From Silene latifolia (lineage: Eukaryota; Streptophyta; Magnoliopsida; Caryophyllales; Caryophyllaceae): DNA of 64,000 bases. The position numbers and the translations under genes were made by a program. Positions 1 to 11,567 of this stretch are shown in pieces; position 1 is the first letter of the stretch, and every line of letters begins with the position of its first letter. The stretch covers positions 148,230,422 to 148,294,421 of the forward strand of contig NC_133538.1 of assembly GCF_048544455.1 (NCBI RefSeq). The letters are read 5' to 3'. Under the pieces are notes generated by a model, which saw nothing but the letters and a program-made list of their open reading frames with translations, did no database searches and had not been told where the DNA came from.

Positions 1-2
1 TG

Positions 3-1268
3 TTTAATCAGAGTTAACCTTCCTGCATAAGAAAACTTCCTTGCACCATAGCTATGGATTCTATTGCAAATCTTGTCCACCAAGCATTCACAATCCTTCT
101 TCTTAAGCCTAGTAGTCTGAATGGGCATCCCTAGATACTTGAACGGCAGCTTACCCTCCTTAAAACCAGACACACTCAGGAAATCATTTTTGAGCTCTTC
201 AGGCACTCCATTAAAAAAGACATTAGACTTGCTTGGACTCACTTTAAGCCCTGAAGCTTTAGAGAATGAGGAGAATGATTTCAGCATCAACATCATTGAG
301 TCAGCATCCCCATTACTAAACATCAAAACATCATCAGCAAACATTAAATTGGTAACTCTCAGCTGCTTAAATAGAGGATGAAACTTGAACTGGTATTTGG
401 TTGCAGCAAACATAAGCATTCTTGTCAAGTAGTCCATGCACAAGGTGAAAATTAACGGGGATAATGGGTCTCCTTGTCTCAGTCCTCTCTTAGCAGGGAA
501 ATAACCAAAATTTTCTCCATTAAGAGCCAAAGAAATAGTGGGAGTTGTAATACATTGCAGGATTTTAACCTTAAAACTATCAGGGAACTCCAACATGTCC
601 ATCAGCCGTCCTACAAAGCTCTACTCTACAGTGTCATACGCCTTTTGCAAATCAATTTTTAGCATGCACCTTGGGGTCACAAATGGTCTCTCATACAGCC
701 TGATTAAATCCTGGCAAATTAAAATGTTTTCCTGGATGCTCCTTTCCTGTATGAATGCCCCCTGAATAGTGTGAACAATGTCAGGCAGTACAGATGCAAG
801 TCTAGAGCACAACAATTTGGAAATGACTTTGTAAACAACATAGCAACAAGCAATGGGACGAAATTGTGATACATCTTTAGGCCTTTCACACTTAGGAATG
901 AGCGTCAAGGTAGTAGCATTAAACTGTTTTAAAAGTTTCCTATTCAAAATAAAATCTCTTACTGCAGCCACTACCTCTTTGCCAATTTCTGCCCACGCAT
1001 CTTTGAATAAGCCACTAGTATAGCCATCAGGGCCTGGGGCCTTGATGTCAGGAATGCTAAACATAGCTTCTCTTATTTCTTCCCCTGTAACAGGTCTAAG
1101 CAATTGAACATGATGATCACTGGTGCATTTCTTGCCCTTATTTATAATTCTCATATGGACTGGTTTAGTAGACTTGCTTGTCCCCAGCAACTGCTCATAG
1201 AAATCCAGGAATGCTGATTGTACCTGATCACTCGTATCACAAACCTTTCCATTCATATCCTCAATCAT
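3..1268 (-). pseudogene. LINE reverse transcriptase (part of ORF2), partial
   Basis: This is non-LTR reverse transcriptase, which would prime on nicked genomic DNA. Visible motifs on the minus strand are PDIKAPGPDGYTSGLFK, TLIPKCERPKDVSQFRPIAC, a GLRQGDPLSPL block at about 435-480 and the catalytic FADD at about 328-341. The frame is open from 1268 to the window edge except for one TAG at 621-623, where this block normally carries an aromatic residue. It is one frame off the endonuclease, so an indel near 1265-1280 separates the two. The rest of RT is outside the window. Confidence 0.9.
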
Positions 1269-2407
1269 AAAAATCTCCTCCTCTTCTTAATAATGCTGTC
1301 GAAATAAGATGTGTTTGCATCACCATCCTTTATCCACTCACCTTTGGCTTTCTGGTACAAGAAGCTATCCCTGGCACACTGCAGCTCCTTAAGCTTTTTG
1401 CTAGCCTCACACTCCTGACTTATCAAGCTCACATTAGATGGATCAGTACCCAACTGGATTTGCATCTCCTCAACCTGCTTCTCCAGGATACCAGTTGCCT
1501 TCTCAATGTCACTAAATCCCTCCCTATTCAGTCTCTTTAGACCTGGCTTAAGAATCTTAAGATTTTTGGCCAATTTAAAAAGAGGAGTCCCATCAATATT
1601 GTAATCCCACAACTCATTCACCAGGGGAAGAAACTCCTTGGATTTACCCCACATGTTGAAGTATTTAAAGCTCCTGTTGCCCTGCACGACCTTATTACTC
1701 TTCACTATACAAGGTGTATGATCCATCATCCCCTCAGGCAAAAACTGAGCATACATATCAGGAAAGCTATCACACCAAGCCTTGTTATCCAAAAACCTAT
1801 CCAGTCTGCTGTAAATCCTCTCCTCAGGCTGTTGCTTATTGTTCCAAGTGAACATAGACCCTACAGCAGTAATGTCAATGACTTCACAATCAGCAACACA
1901 CTTTCTGAAAGGCTCCATCTCAGCCAAAGAAGTAGCCCCTCCAAATCTCTCATTAGCAGCAAGCACACAATTGAAATCTCCAGCAATGGCCGAAGGGCCT
2001 GAAATCTGCTGTGCAATCTTTCTCAAATTATCCCACAAAGGAGCCCTCTCATTAATCCCATTGAAGGCATAAACTATAGTCAAGTATAATACACTCCCAG
2101 ACACCAAGGCATCCACCTTCATATGAATATATTGAGCATTGTATTCAATGACATGCACCCTATACATCCCAGGTTTCCAAAGGATCCATATTCGTCCACC
2201 ACTATGGTAACCATTATTGGTAGTTATACTCCAACCATTATTAAAGCTATTTACTGCTTTATTGAAAGCTTTATTCTTAATTTTAGTCTCCAGTAAGCCA
2301 AATAAACCTATATCTTTATTATGCAAACAATGACTAATATGCTTCTGTTTACCTACTCTATTCATACCTCTCACATTCCAAAAACCTAAGCTATCCATTG
2401 GAAACAT
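1265..2407 (-). pseudogene. LINE endonuclease (exonuclease-endonuclease-phosphatase fold), N-terminal part of ORF2
   Basis: This domain nicks target DNA for target-primed reverse transcription. The 380-residue reading begins MFPMDSLGFWNVRGMNR. Catalytic motifs of the family follow in order: the Asn in FWNVRG, the Glu in LLETKI, the Asp/Asn in GDFNCVL, the SRLDRFL block, and the DH of MMDHTPCIV. The start at 2407 gives the usual spacing to motif I. The linker to RT ends in a basic KKRRRF stretch before a stop at 1265. RT continues in another frame, so ORF2 is frameshifted here. Confidence 0.9.
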
Positions 2408-2922
2408 TATGTGAGGGAGCAGTACCTTGAGCTAACACAATCTTCTTAGAAGGGGAAACAAGTGTCTCCTTATAAGAATAAGCTCCAAAATTTTATGTAC
2501 TATAACTACCACCACTCCTCTCCTGTCTGTGCATCTTAACCAGTCTCTTTTTAGGCGTAAGAAAACATCCTTCTTCCCTAACAGCTGGTTTTGGTGGCTG
2601 CACTGTTTGAACTACAGTCATGACAGCTGACTCCACAGCAGGTTTAGGCATCACAAGCTTCCAGACTTTTCTTAATGTATTGAACCCCTTGCTTCTTGTG
2701 TTCCCCTCGTTTACAATGCTCCTGTTCATGTCCCATACCCTTACATTTGATACACCTAATCGGTTTCCATTCATATTCTACTTCCACCTGAATCACAATG
2801 CCCTTCTCATCTTTGAATTCAATTTTCCCAGGCAACTTTTGATCCACCTCCATTTCCACCATCACCCTGGCATAACCTTACCTCGTTCTCTCCTTTGTAG
2901 CACCATCACTCTTGACATAAAT
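2408..2922 (-). pseudogene. LINE ORF1 C-terminal fragment with CCHC zinc knuckle
   Basis: Two overlapping minus-strand readings (2644-2865 and 2493-2774) form one broken protein. The first holds YARVMVEMEV, typical of the end of the DUF4283 domain of plant LINE ORF1, and a zinc knuckle CIKCKGMGHEQEHC. The second is a low-complexity Pro/Lys tail. A frameshift lies between them. ORF1 proteins of this family bind RNA. The N-terminal half is missing because the insertion is 5'-truncated. Confidence 0.75.
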
Positions 2923-2925
2923 TAA

Positions 2926-3312
2926 AGATTTGCAGATTTGCTCCATGAATTCACAAATCCTCCCATAAATTAAACAACCACACTATACACTCAACTTAAT
3001 CTTGTACCTGAAATTTCGAACCAAATTGCACGGTTAATATTTGCTAAGAAACACTATGATATAGCATGACAAATAATAAGCAAACACGTTATTATGGTAA
3101 CAATTAATTAATCGTAATGTATATATTATACACATTATTTATATAAACAAAGAGTAAATATAGCCTAATAGAGAATATAAAAAAGAAACAAACAAAGCTA
3201 TGAGAGCTTACACTACTTTTGTTTTCTTCCGGGCAAATACTTACTACTTCATGCTAAGGTACACCAAGTCTGAATCTCATATATTATTGCCTATATATTA
3301 TTGCCCTTTTGT
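2926..3312. repeat. Dispersed duplication, copy 1 (about 385 bp, AT-rich, non-coding)
   Basis: It begins GATTTGCAGATTTGCTCCAT and aligns almost to its full length with 3818-4190, differing by scattered substitutions and small indels. It includes the shared stretches around 2990-3150 and CTTCCGGGCAAATACTTACT. The LINE 5' junction abuts its left end. No coding potential or known family recognised. Confidence 0.8.
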
Positions 3313-3817
3313 TGTTGCATATCTCAAAACCCTGTAAATAAAAAAAAAAAAATCGATTAGTTCTTAAATTGGATGTTAATAACACCACAAACATTAGAAC
3401 TAATAATTACTTCAAAATATTATATACGTATAGGCTACATGCTATGAAAAAAAAAATTTGATACTACGTTTGCATATGTACATGCTATGAAAACAAATTT
3501 TCAATGTTGGATTGTTGGCAACAATAATGATTTATATAGGCAAGATGTCGGCAAATATTTAATTACGGCTAATCTTCTACTTGCAATAGAATTCTTGTTT
3601 GGACGATTAATCATCCGTAACATTATTTAGTTTATGTATAGGCTAGATGTTGGCAAAAATTTGATTACTGCTAAGATTGTACTTGCAATAGAATTCTTGT
3701 TTGGACCATTTATCATCCGTAACATCATTTAATTTATATTTATTATGTGTAAGTATGTGTTGTAATATACTTTGTAGTTGTAAGACCATGATGTCGTATC
3801 CCGCAAAATTTTTTTGA
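3313..3817. repeat. Spacer between the two copies, with a tandem duplication of about 103 bp
   Basis: About 3531-3632 is repeated at about 3631-3737. Both copies share GGC(A/T)AGATGT(C/T)GGCAAA and ACTTGCAATAGAATTCTTGT followed by ATCATCCGTAACAT. The rest is A/T-rich with an A-run at about 3338-3350. No gene seen. Confidence 0.75.
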
Positions 3818-4190
3818 AGATTTGCAGATTTGCTCCATTAATTCACAAATCCTCCCATAAATTAACCAACCACACTATAAAACCTGAAATTTCGAACCAA
3901 ATTGCATGGTTAATATTAGCTAAGAAACACTATGTTATGGCATGATAAATAATAAGGAAACACATTATTAACATAACAATTAATTAATCGTAATGTATAT
4001 ATTATACACATTAATCGTATAAACAAAGAGTAAATATAGCGTAATAGCGAATATAAAAAAGAAACAAAAAACAAGCTATGAGAGCTTACACTACTTTTCT
4101 TTTCTTTTCTTCCGGGCAAATACTTACTACTTCATCCTAAGGTACACCAACTGTGAATCTTATATATTATTGCCCTTTTGTCGATGCTGT
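3818..4190. repeat. Dispersed duplication, copy 2
   Basis: Counterpart of 2926-3312 in the same orientation, about 890 bp downstream. Both contain the same TATATATTATACACATTA stretch and CTATGAGAGCTTACACTACT, and both end at TATATTATTGCCCTTTTGT. It could be a fragment of an unrecognised element or a local duplication. Confidence 0.8.
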
Positions 4191-4271
4191 AGGATTATAT
4201 AGATGCTAAAGCAGAATTTTAGGAAATAATTTCCTAACATCTATCCTAGGAACACATGCATAAGATAATAT

Positions 4272-5734
4272 TGTAATACTACGGTTTTACGAGTCTTTGG
4301 GTACTCTATCGAGTGGGGCTTACTCTGTCGAGTAAGTATGTTTGAGTAACGAAACGGTAGTCTGCCTGTAGGGTACTCGATCGAGTAACCTTGGCACTCG
4401 ATCGAGTAAGTGGCACTCGATCGAGTACGAGACTTACTCGATCGAGTAAGTCGGTCTTTGGGTGATATTTGACGGGTTTTGTTAATAAGGCGGATTAATA
4501 TTTAATAACTTTTCGTCATCTTCCTAAACACTTTTGCAAACCTAATCTACTAATAAAGAGAGAATTCATCCTACGTTTCCTTGTTCTTCCGCTTTATTGA
4601 CAAATCCCGGAGCTAGAGGAGTCGGTTTCATTCGTTCTTGATATCATTGTGATCCCTGCGTCAAGGGTAAGTCTTACGTATCATTTTTATAGCATTTGGG
4701 TAGTTTTGGTTAAACCCTAATTTGGGAATTCGGGGTTTTATGATTATATTGTTGTGGTAATGATTGTATGAATATGTGTATAGGAGAAGGGTTCATAGAA
4801 GAAAGATTTTGAGACAGCTGCTAGATCGTCTGAATAGTGATTGCATTCCAGGTAGGGTTTCCCTACTCAGTATTAGTTACATGATGTGTGTGGTGATTGT
4901 GCTGTAGTTAGTGATTGTTGATTGATTTAGACGGTTGTAATTTCATATTGTTGATTGATTCAGACGGTTGTGGTTTCATATTGTTGATTGTTTCAGACGG
5001 TTGTTGATAATGTGTAGTGGTTACTGTTTATCTATCTGTGCTCTTCGGGGTGCGTCTTTGGCTGAGTGGAGTCACTTGCGGGAGTGGCTTCACGCCCTTG
5101 ATTCGCCTCCTATGGAACCCGCCACAGGAGGGATGTGCACATTAAGGAACATGAGTTTATCGCTCGATGAGATGAGCGGGGCTTAGGTGGGAACGGCTGC
5201 GGTCCCCCACTGGCGGTGTGGAGTACCTGTTGCGATGGGTACTCTGGCAGGGCTACACACTTTAGTGTTTAGTCAGTTGTGTGGAAATTGATGATGGAGA
5301 CTGGGGATTGATGTGTTGATTGAGCTGCTTGGTATTTGCGTCATGTTGGTTTGTATCGTGTAATTAGTACTGACCCCTTTTAAATGTTTTACAAACTGTG
5401 GTGATCCATTCGGGGGTGGTGATCAGTTATTGAGCAGGTATGATATGACGCGTATGGGATAGCTTGGTTGAGTCATCACGTGGCAATTAGAAGTCTTCCG
5501 CTGTGTCATACGATGTTTTATAGCTTTGATAGTTTTAGCAGTAGACCGTCTTAGAATCTTGTATTTCAGTTTAACAGTTTTGGTTTTGATCATGTAATCA
5601 CTTTAAACTATATTGTTATTTAAATTATGTTTTTTCATTGTCATTTGATTATCATTGCCTCGGGTAACCGGGATGGTGACGTTCTTATACCTTAAGTGGT
5701 CCTGGTAAGGCACTTGGAGTATGGGGGTGTTACA
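4272..5734 (+). mobile_element. Solo LTR of a Ty3/gypsy element (same superfamily as the Tekay-type element at 10036)
   Basis: It starts TGTAATACTACGG and ends GGGGGTGTTACA, and is flanked by a perfect 5-bp duplication AATAT (4267-4271 and 5735-5739). It matches the reverse complement of the LTR at 10036-11354 in outline: palindromic ACTCGATCGAGT copies near the start (4290-4450), the block around 5060-5260, and GGTAAGGCACTTGGAGTATG before the end. No internal region adjoins it, so LTR-LTR recombination is the likely origin. It diverges strongly from the 10036 copy and represents another subfamily or an older insertion. Confidence 0.93.
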
Positions 5735-5739
5735 AATAT

Positions 5740-6394
5740 GAATAATAATAAAAAGGCAAAAATAATGTTTACCTCTTGAAGCGTAAATTCCACAAATAGC
5801 TTATATAGAAGAGATCTGAGAGCCCCACTTGTTGCCCCTCTACTCGGTCAACAAGCACAACCCGAAAATCCACGTCTGCTAGAACGGAAGAGAAGGATCA
5901 ATATCACTCTCTTACTTTTATGGGTGCTTGAGGCAGACGGTATATAGGAAGAACAATATGTTTTCTCCTTTGTGGTTTCTGATCGAAAAGCTTCATCATC
6001 ACTTTCCATCACCCTAGGAGGCTAGGACCCTTTATATATAGTATCACTTACCATAATAGAGTCTAGGTAGAATAAGGAAAGAACTCATATTCTTTTCCTA
6101 AAACCGATGCCCCGTATCTGTTTTCTTATAGGACTAATACTTCCTAATTGTGCTTATATGTGTGACCTCATAGGATTATATTATTTTAGTCATTAATCGC
6201 TCGAAAAAAGCTCCCTTTAATAATATAAATCGGCGAAGTGGTGATTGATCACCGTAACTTTGTGCAATTGTGAAATTAACCGCCATAACTTTCAATTGGA
6301 GTGATTAGGCCCCATAACTTACATAATAAGTGAAATTAAACCCCTTTGTCAAAAACTCACGAGAAATTCAATTGATCATATCACAAAAGTAAAT
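5740..6394. other. Unassigned sequence between two LTRs
   Basis: About 650 bp. No long ORF, LTR end or known domain seen. It may be the continuation of the pre-insertion sequence on the left of the solo LTR at 4272. Confidence 0.5.
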
Positions 6395-6854
6395 ATGGTT
6401 ACCTTAGCAAATGGGGTGCTACCATCTCGGTTGCCCGAGGTAGTAAGCATCACAGTTAGCATAATGAAACAGAAATGTAATAAAATATGGTTTAATAAAA
6501 GTTAGAAATTCCAAACTTCAACTGAATGATAAAGTACAACTCAAACTGCTAAAGTGTAACGTCTATTAAAAGAATAGCGGAATCTAAAAGCATATGCTAG
6601 ACTCAGCGGCATCCCATCCATCCCGAAAGTAAGCTCAATCATCCAAAACTGCTATACCCCCTGCTCACAATTTCCCAACGGATCACCGCAGTTTTGAAAA
6701 CATTAAAGGGGTCAGCCAACCAAACAATCAATCATAAGATAACCATATAATATAAACCAATCCAATAACTCTGTAACTATCAACCATTTCAACTTCAAGA
6801 ACTAGCTAGTGTCCGAACCCAGCCCGGACACAACTACACCCCACAATGAGTAGT
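6395..6854 (-). mobile_element. Old gypsy solo LTR, fragment 1 of 3 (split by element A and Cassandra)
   Basis: It contains CTACCATCTCGGTTGCCCGA and a block with GATCACCGCAG, both collinear with the LTR at 10036-11354 (minus orientation). It breaks at the GTAGT duplication of element A and resumes at 33470. The exact left end is uncertain; 6395 is used because TG follows AAATA there, close to AAATG after the right end at 34651. Total length of the three parts is near 1.33 kb, as expected for this LTR. Confidence 0.75.
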
Positions 6855-9313
6855 TGTGGACATGGGCCACCCGCGCCGCGCGTTGGTTTCGAGGCAGTAA
6901 CACTTCTCCCACAGAATCTTGGTTTGCCAAACCACGTCATGGGCCGTTAGCGATTGGCGAGGCTTTGAAACTGGTGAAAGGTTGAATAAGCTTGCATTTC
7001 TGGAGTCTTTACCAATTTATTGTGGAAAAATTGAAAACCTTTCGAATACCTCGTGCCATGTCAAGACACAAAGTACTAACATGAACACTAAGAACTCGTT
7101 ACCCTTAGAGTTCTATGTCTAGAATTACTCTCGAGATGACAATGGATACGGATGTCCAAAGATAACTGGAGTAAGAGGTGAGAGCACGTATTAGAAAGCT
7201 CTTTAATTCGAACACCTAATCCCCCCCCTCCCCCCCAATAGCGGCCTCTACTAATGATTAGGGAAATTGTTCATATTTGATATGTCGTCGATCTAATGCA
7301 TGCAATGCAACAAACATAGATTTGTCCTAGCGTGTGAAATTAGACTATGTCGGTTAACACGTGTTTTGGCAAACAATCGGGGGTCGGAGTTGGAAGTTAG
7401 ATTCAATTCATGTGAATGCCATACAATTAAATCATACATAAAAATAATCACGATAAATGAATTACAATAATCAAAATTACAAAGTACGAGATTTATTTGA
7501 TCTACGTCAAAAGCACGCTTGAGGACGGGATTTCGAACAAGAAAATAAAAGGAAAAATAAAATTGGAGTTAAAATACGAAAATACGTCAGATTAGAGGTG
7601 ATAATATGGATAATAGTTGATTAAAAACTTAATTAGAAGCTACGTCAAAGCGAGAAAAAGTTCAGGGATAGAGACCAACCCATATCAGGCGCAACCTCAG
7701 TTGTGTCCTCCGGAACAGGCGCAGCAATCCCTGCGTCTGTTCTAGAGTTTGGCTCTGTCTGGGAAGTGAGAACCGCAACATCGTTATCTTTCATTGGTAG
7801 ATTTAGGATCGATTATTGATATTAGACTCGAATTGAAGTTTTTAACTGATTATATTAATCTGGGCAAATCATAAAACGAATTAAAATGAGAAATTACAGC
7901 GGTTTACATGATTACGATGAACTCGTGTCGGAAATACAAAGAACAAACTTTAGGTTAAGAATGAATTTAGACAAACAAAAACTCGAAAGAAAACTTATGT
8001 ATCATGTTAGGATTCCAGAACCTCGACATGAACATGTCGAACCCCGAAGAATCAATTTTGAATTAAAACGGCAAAAACCTGTAAGTATTGAATTAATCGG
8101 GATTAAGGACGAATAAGCATTGCAACTTAAAAAGGATTTTTAAAACCTGATTTATATACTGACACAACAAAGAAAACAAAGAAAAATGAAAGAAATAAGA
8201 AAAATAGAAAATTGTAGAAGAAGAAGAGCAGGAGCAGCAGCAGCCTCTGGAAGAGGCGCAGCAAGTGCTGTGACCTTCGAAGAGGCGCAGCTACTGCTGC
8301 GTTTCTTCTCGACGTCTGACCTCTACTCTTTTGTAAAAACGGTTTTAAAAGATTGATTTTAAGTCAGTTTTTGAACGTGCTCTTGAAATAAACCTTACAT
8401 TGATGATACAAAATAAAAGTACAATAAACAAAATGGGAGTTACACCCTCAGACTTACATGTTTGACGAAACGAGATTGATTAAAGTTTTCGTTTTAGTGA
8501 TTACTCGACTCGAATATGTGTGGAAAGTGCCCTCGTTAGAGGATTTAGGTGAATTGATTAGGTTGATTAAACGTGGAGTTGCTTAAATTGGTCGGTCTAT
8601 GCAACGTGACTGGGACCCAGAAGGATCTGAGCTTGCGTGGTTGATTGATCAAGCACGTATGCGTCGAAAGCAATAGCGTGGTCTAGAATGCAAAGGGAGA
8701 AGAGAAGAGCGGACACTCGCGTGAAAAATATGGAGGACGAGGCCTCTATTTATAGTAAACATATGGAGGAGTTTAGGAATTACATGGATTTGGAAACAAA
8801 TCATGGAAATATTCTGAAAACTGTGAAAAGAGGGTTGGAGAAGAGGCGCAGCAGCCACTGTCATCCTTGGAAGAAGCGCAACCCCTGCTGCGTCCTTTCC
8901 CCAGAGGTTTCCTCCTTAGCAAGAAAGATTTTCGCGTTTTTTATGGAATTTCGGTAGATATACACTTCCTTATTCCGTGAAACACAATATACGGAAGATA
9001 TTTCCTTAAAATATTTAAATTAATTAGGAATAACTATCAAGAGAATTCTAGAACATTCCGGAATATTCCGACTCGGCATTTAAACGGTTTTTAGAAAAAT
9101 GAAGCAATTTTTGACCCGGACTCCAAATGAACTCTAATTACTGTCAAAACGACCGTATCGGCGCGTAGATGACGACCAAGGGTTTGAATCAAGTGTTTGA
9201 TCTATCACTTTTCAATGAACTTACGAACTGTCTTAAAATCGTTCCACGTATCAAACATGCGGCCCAATCATCACTGGGTAGTTGGCGAGAGGTGTAGAAA
9301 TGAGGTATCTACA
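6855..9313 (-). repeat. Element A 3' LTR
   Basis: On the plus strand it runs from TGTGGACATGGGCCACC to GAGGTATCTACA. A minus-strand TATA box (CTATAAATAG, 8746-8755) suggests the U3 promoter. Pairs of a GAGGCGCAGCA/TGCTGCG palindrome lie at about 7686-7745, 8236-8312 and 8836-8912. Compared with the 5' LTR it lacks 11 nt near 6883 and has a C-run at about 7222-7239. Confidence 0.92.
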
Positions 9314-9330
9314 GAGCCCCCACTTTGACT
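9314..9330 (-). promoter_or_regulatory. Element A polypurine tract
   Basis: On the minus strand AGTCAAAGTGGGGGCTC lies directly upstream of the 3' LTR start TGTAGATACC. This is the position and composition expected for the plus-strand primer of reverse transcription. The same tract occurs in element B at 38440. Confidence 0.85.
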
Positions 9331-9669
9331 GAGGCTTGGACAAGGCGAAAGTTAAAGTATAGCTATCAGGTCAATCAAAGATTACAACCTGACGACTATG
9401 GCGACGCGAGGCGGCTCAAGGGGTCTGAATCAAGGACCTGTCATCGGGAACATTTTAGAGTCTGTCGACTATTGGGGAGGGTCGTTTAAAGTCAATTAGA
9501 CTACGTAAGGAAGCTCGCCATCCATAAGAAGAAAGCATACCTGAGATGTTGAGAGCATTAGGACGTTGGAGGAAACCACTGGGGAATCTGCTCGGGTTGG
9601 ACTCCGTTTCTGCTGTAAGCGGCAACGAACTCTTGCGGGGAGTATACTGATGACTCCGCCCAGGAAGAA
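9331..9669. other. Element A 3' untranslated region
   Basis: About 340 bp with no convincing ORF. Part (about 9480-9545) is similar to the equivalent position of element B (about 38519-38585). Confidence 0.6.
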
Positions 9670-10030
9670 TCATATGTTGGGTTGACAACGGCGCGCCCAT
9701 GGCTCCGCTGAGGGAAAAAAAATAATAGATTGACAACGACACACCCTTGGCCTCGTTGAGGAAAGTTGTCTAATCGACAACGGCACATCCTCAGCACCGC
9801 TGAGGACAAAAAACAATAGATCGACAACGACACGCCCTTGGCACCATTGAGGAGAAAACAATAGGTCGACAACGACACGCCCTTGGCATCGTTGAGGAAA
9901 AGGTGTAGATCGAGAACGGCACGCCCTTGGCACCGTTGAGGAGAAAATAATAGGTCGACAACGACACGCCCTTGGCATCGCTGAGGAAAAGGTGTAGATC
10001 GACATCGGCACGCCCTTGGCACCGTTGAGG
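9670..10030. repeat. 45-bp minisatellite, eight units left of the nested element
   Basis: Units of about 44-46 bp share GACAACG(A/G)CACGCCCTTGGC followed by a CCGTTGAGGAGAAAA or ATCGCTGAGGAAAAG ending. The last six alternate between two types, giving a roughly 90-bp higher-order period. The array continues at 18402-18495 after the Tekay insertion (two more units). Since 45 is divisible by three the minus strand stays open as a 15-residue repeat, but there is no sign it is a gene. Confidence 0.88.
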
Positions 10031-10035
10031 AGAAA

Positions 10036-11354
10036 TGTAACACCCCCTCATACCAAGGTGCCTTACCAGGACCACCCTACCATGAAAGTGTGTTACCATC
10101 TCGGTTGCCCGAGGTTAGTACATATCAAAAAGCGTCCGAACTGAGCACATTTATTAAAGTACTGTAAAATATAAAGTTTACATCAACCAAACTCAAATAC
10201 TATTTTAACAAAATACAACTTCAAAGTCTGATAATAAAAGAAACCCAACTAAGACTCAGACGGTGATGCTATGACCTGTGATGGCACTTCTCCCAAGACA
10301 GTCCCCAAGCTCACACTAGCAATACCTGTCAAGCCTGCTCACCATCCCCGAATGGATCACCGCAGATTCCACAAACAACACGGGGTCAGTATTACTCAAA
10401 CATTAAGACAAACAAATGGAGGAATCAACTGATCATCGCCAATTCCCAATCCTCCATTCACACACAAGAACCGACTACACATGAAGTGTGTAGCCCCGCC
10501 AGATTACCCATCGCAACAGGTAATCCTCGCCGCCGATGGGTGACCGCGGCCGATCCCACCTAGTCCGGCTCCTCAACAACGAGCGACAATAATCCATGTC
10601 CCTTAATGTGCACATCCCCTCCCGTGGCGGGTTCCACGGAGGGCGAACTAGGGTGTGAAGCCACTCCCGCAAGTGACTCCACCACAATCACAATCACAAT
10701 ACAACACAGCCATCTCAACACCCTTACACCAACATAGTTACAACAATCTCCATACTCCGATGATCAACAGATAACAATAATCACAACAACATGTCTTACA
10801 ATAATAGTAAACTGAGTAGGAAACCCTACCTTAACAACCAACAGTAGTATGCAACACGGACAATCAAAAAGGCTCCTCTACGAAGTCTTCTCCTATACAA
10901 TAATCATGTAACACAATTACACATTGCACAATTCCCAAAATCCCATTTCCATATATATACAGTAACCCCAAAGAGTACAAATAATCATAAAGATAGGACT
11001 TATCAAAAAGGCTCCTCTACGAAGTCTTCTCCTATACAATAATCAGGGAATGATTAGGGTGTAATTAGGGTAACGTAGAAACTGATGAAGTTACAATGAT
11101 GTTTTGAAAACTGACGCGGGATATAAAATAATCTTAAACATTCCCTAATCAAACCGTCAAAATAACACTCGCCAGACCGAATACTCGGCCGAGTATCATT
11201 ATACTCGACCGAGTATCCTCTACTCGGTCGAGTATTCACTATACTCGGCCGAGTATTCATCGGCAGAACCAAAACAACTCACAATAACAGCACTACTCGG
11301 CCGAGTAGGCTCTACTCGGTCGAGTAGTCGCCAAAGAAAATCCGTAGTGTTACA
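10036..11354 (-). repeat. Tekay element 3' LTR
   Basis: On the plus strand it starts TGTAACACCCCC and ends CGTAGTGTTACA. A minus-strand TATATATA lies at 10951-10959. Six palindromic ACTCGRYCGAGT motifs occur at about 11180-11330. A 41-bp stretch at about 10867-10907 is repeated at 11006-11048, replacing roughly 85 bp that are present in the other LTR, so this LTR is 1319 bp against 1357 bp. Confidence 0.93.
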
Positions 11355-11355
11355 A

Positions 11356-11367
11356 TCTTCCCCCCTT
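11356..11367 (-). promoter_or_regulatory. Tekay element polypurine tract
   Basis: Minus-strand AAGGGGGGAAGA lies one base upstream of the 3' LTR. Confidence 0.85.
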
Positions 11368-11567
11368 AAAAAGAACTTCGTCCCGAAGTTCACACTGTAC
11401 TATAAAACAAAACACAACACTACACCACAAGACTATACTAACCACATATAACAACACCAAGGAACTATATAAGTCACTACAAAAGTCATTACCCCGACTC
11501 AGAGCAAAACAACAAACAAAACAAAACACGACCGAGACCATCTCTTACCCCCCTAAAAGGACAACGG

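Larger units (their letters stand above)
1..2922 (-). mobile_element. LINE (L1-like non-LTR retrotransposon), 5'-truncated, runs off the left edge
   Basis: Read on the minus strand the order is ORF1 C-terminus with zinc knuckle, apurinic-type endonuclease, then reverse transcriptase, which is the plant L1-type LINE layout. The 5' end falls near position 2922, inside ORF1, where sequence matching the unrelated block at 3818 begins. This is a typical 5' truncation. The 3' end (RT thumb, C-terminus, poly-A) lies outside the window. The copy is dead: a stop codon in RT, a frameshift between endonuclease and RT, and another in ORF1. Confidence 0.9.

Noticed and set aside
1718..2072. Plus-strand ORFs over the LINE endonuclease
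   Set aside because: Shadows of the minus-strand endonuclease reading, which carries the motifs.
4968..5186. ORF in the solo LTR and reverse matches at 10475-10687 and 17461-17688
   Set aside because: Short readings within LTR sequence that change frame between copies; no codon conservation evident.
9670..10030. CRISPR-like array
   Set aside because: Contiguous tandem repeats without unique spacers, in plant DNA.
9558..10099. Several overlapping minus-strand ORFs over the minisatellite
   Set aside because: The openness follows from a 45-bp period divisible by three; all three frames are repetitive and none has a recognisable domain.
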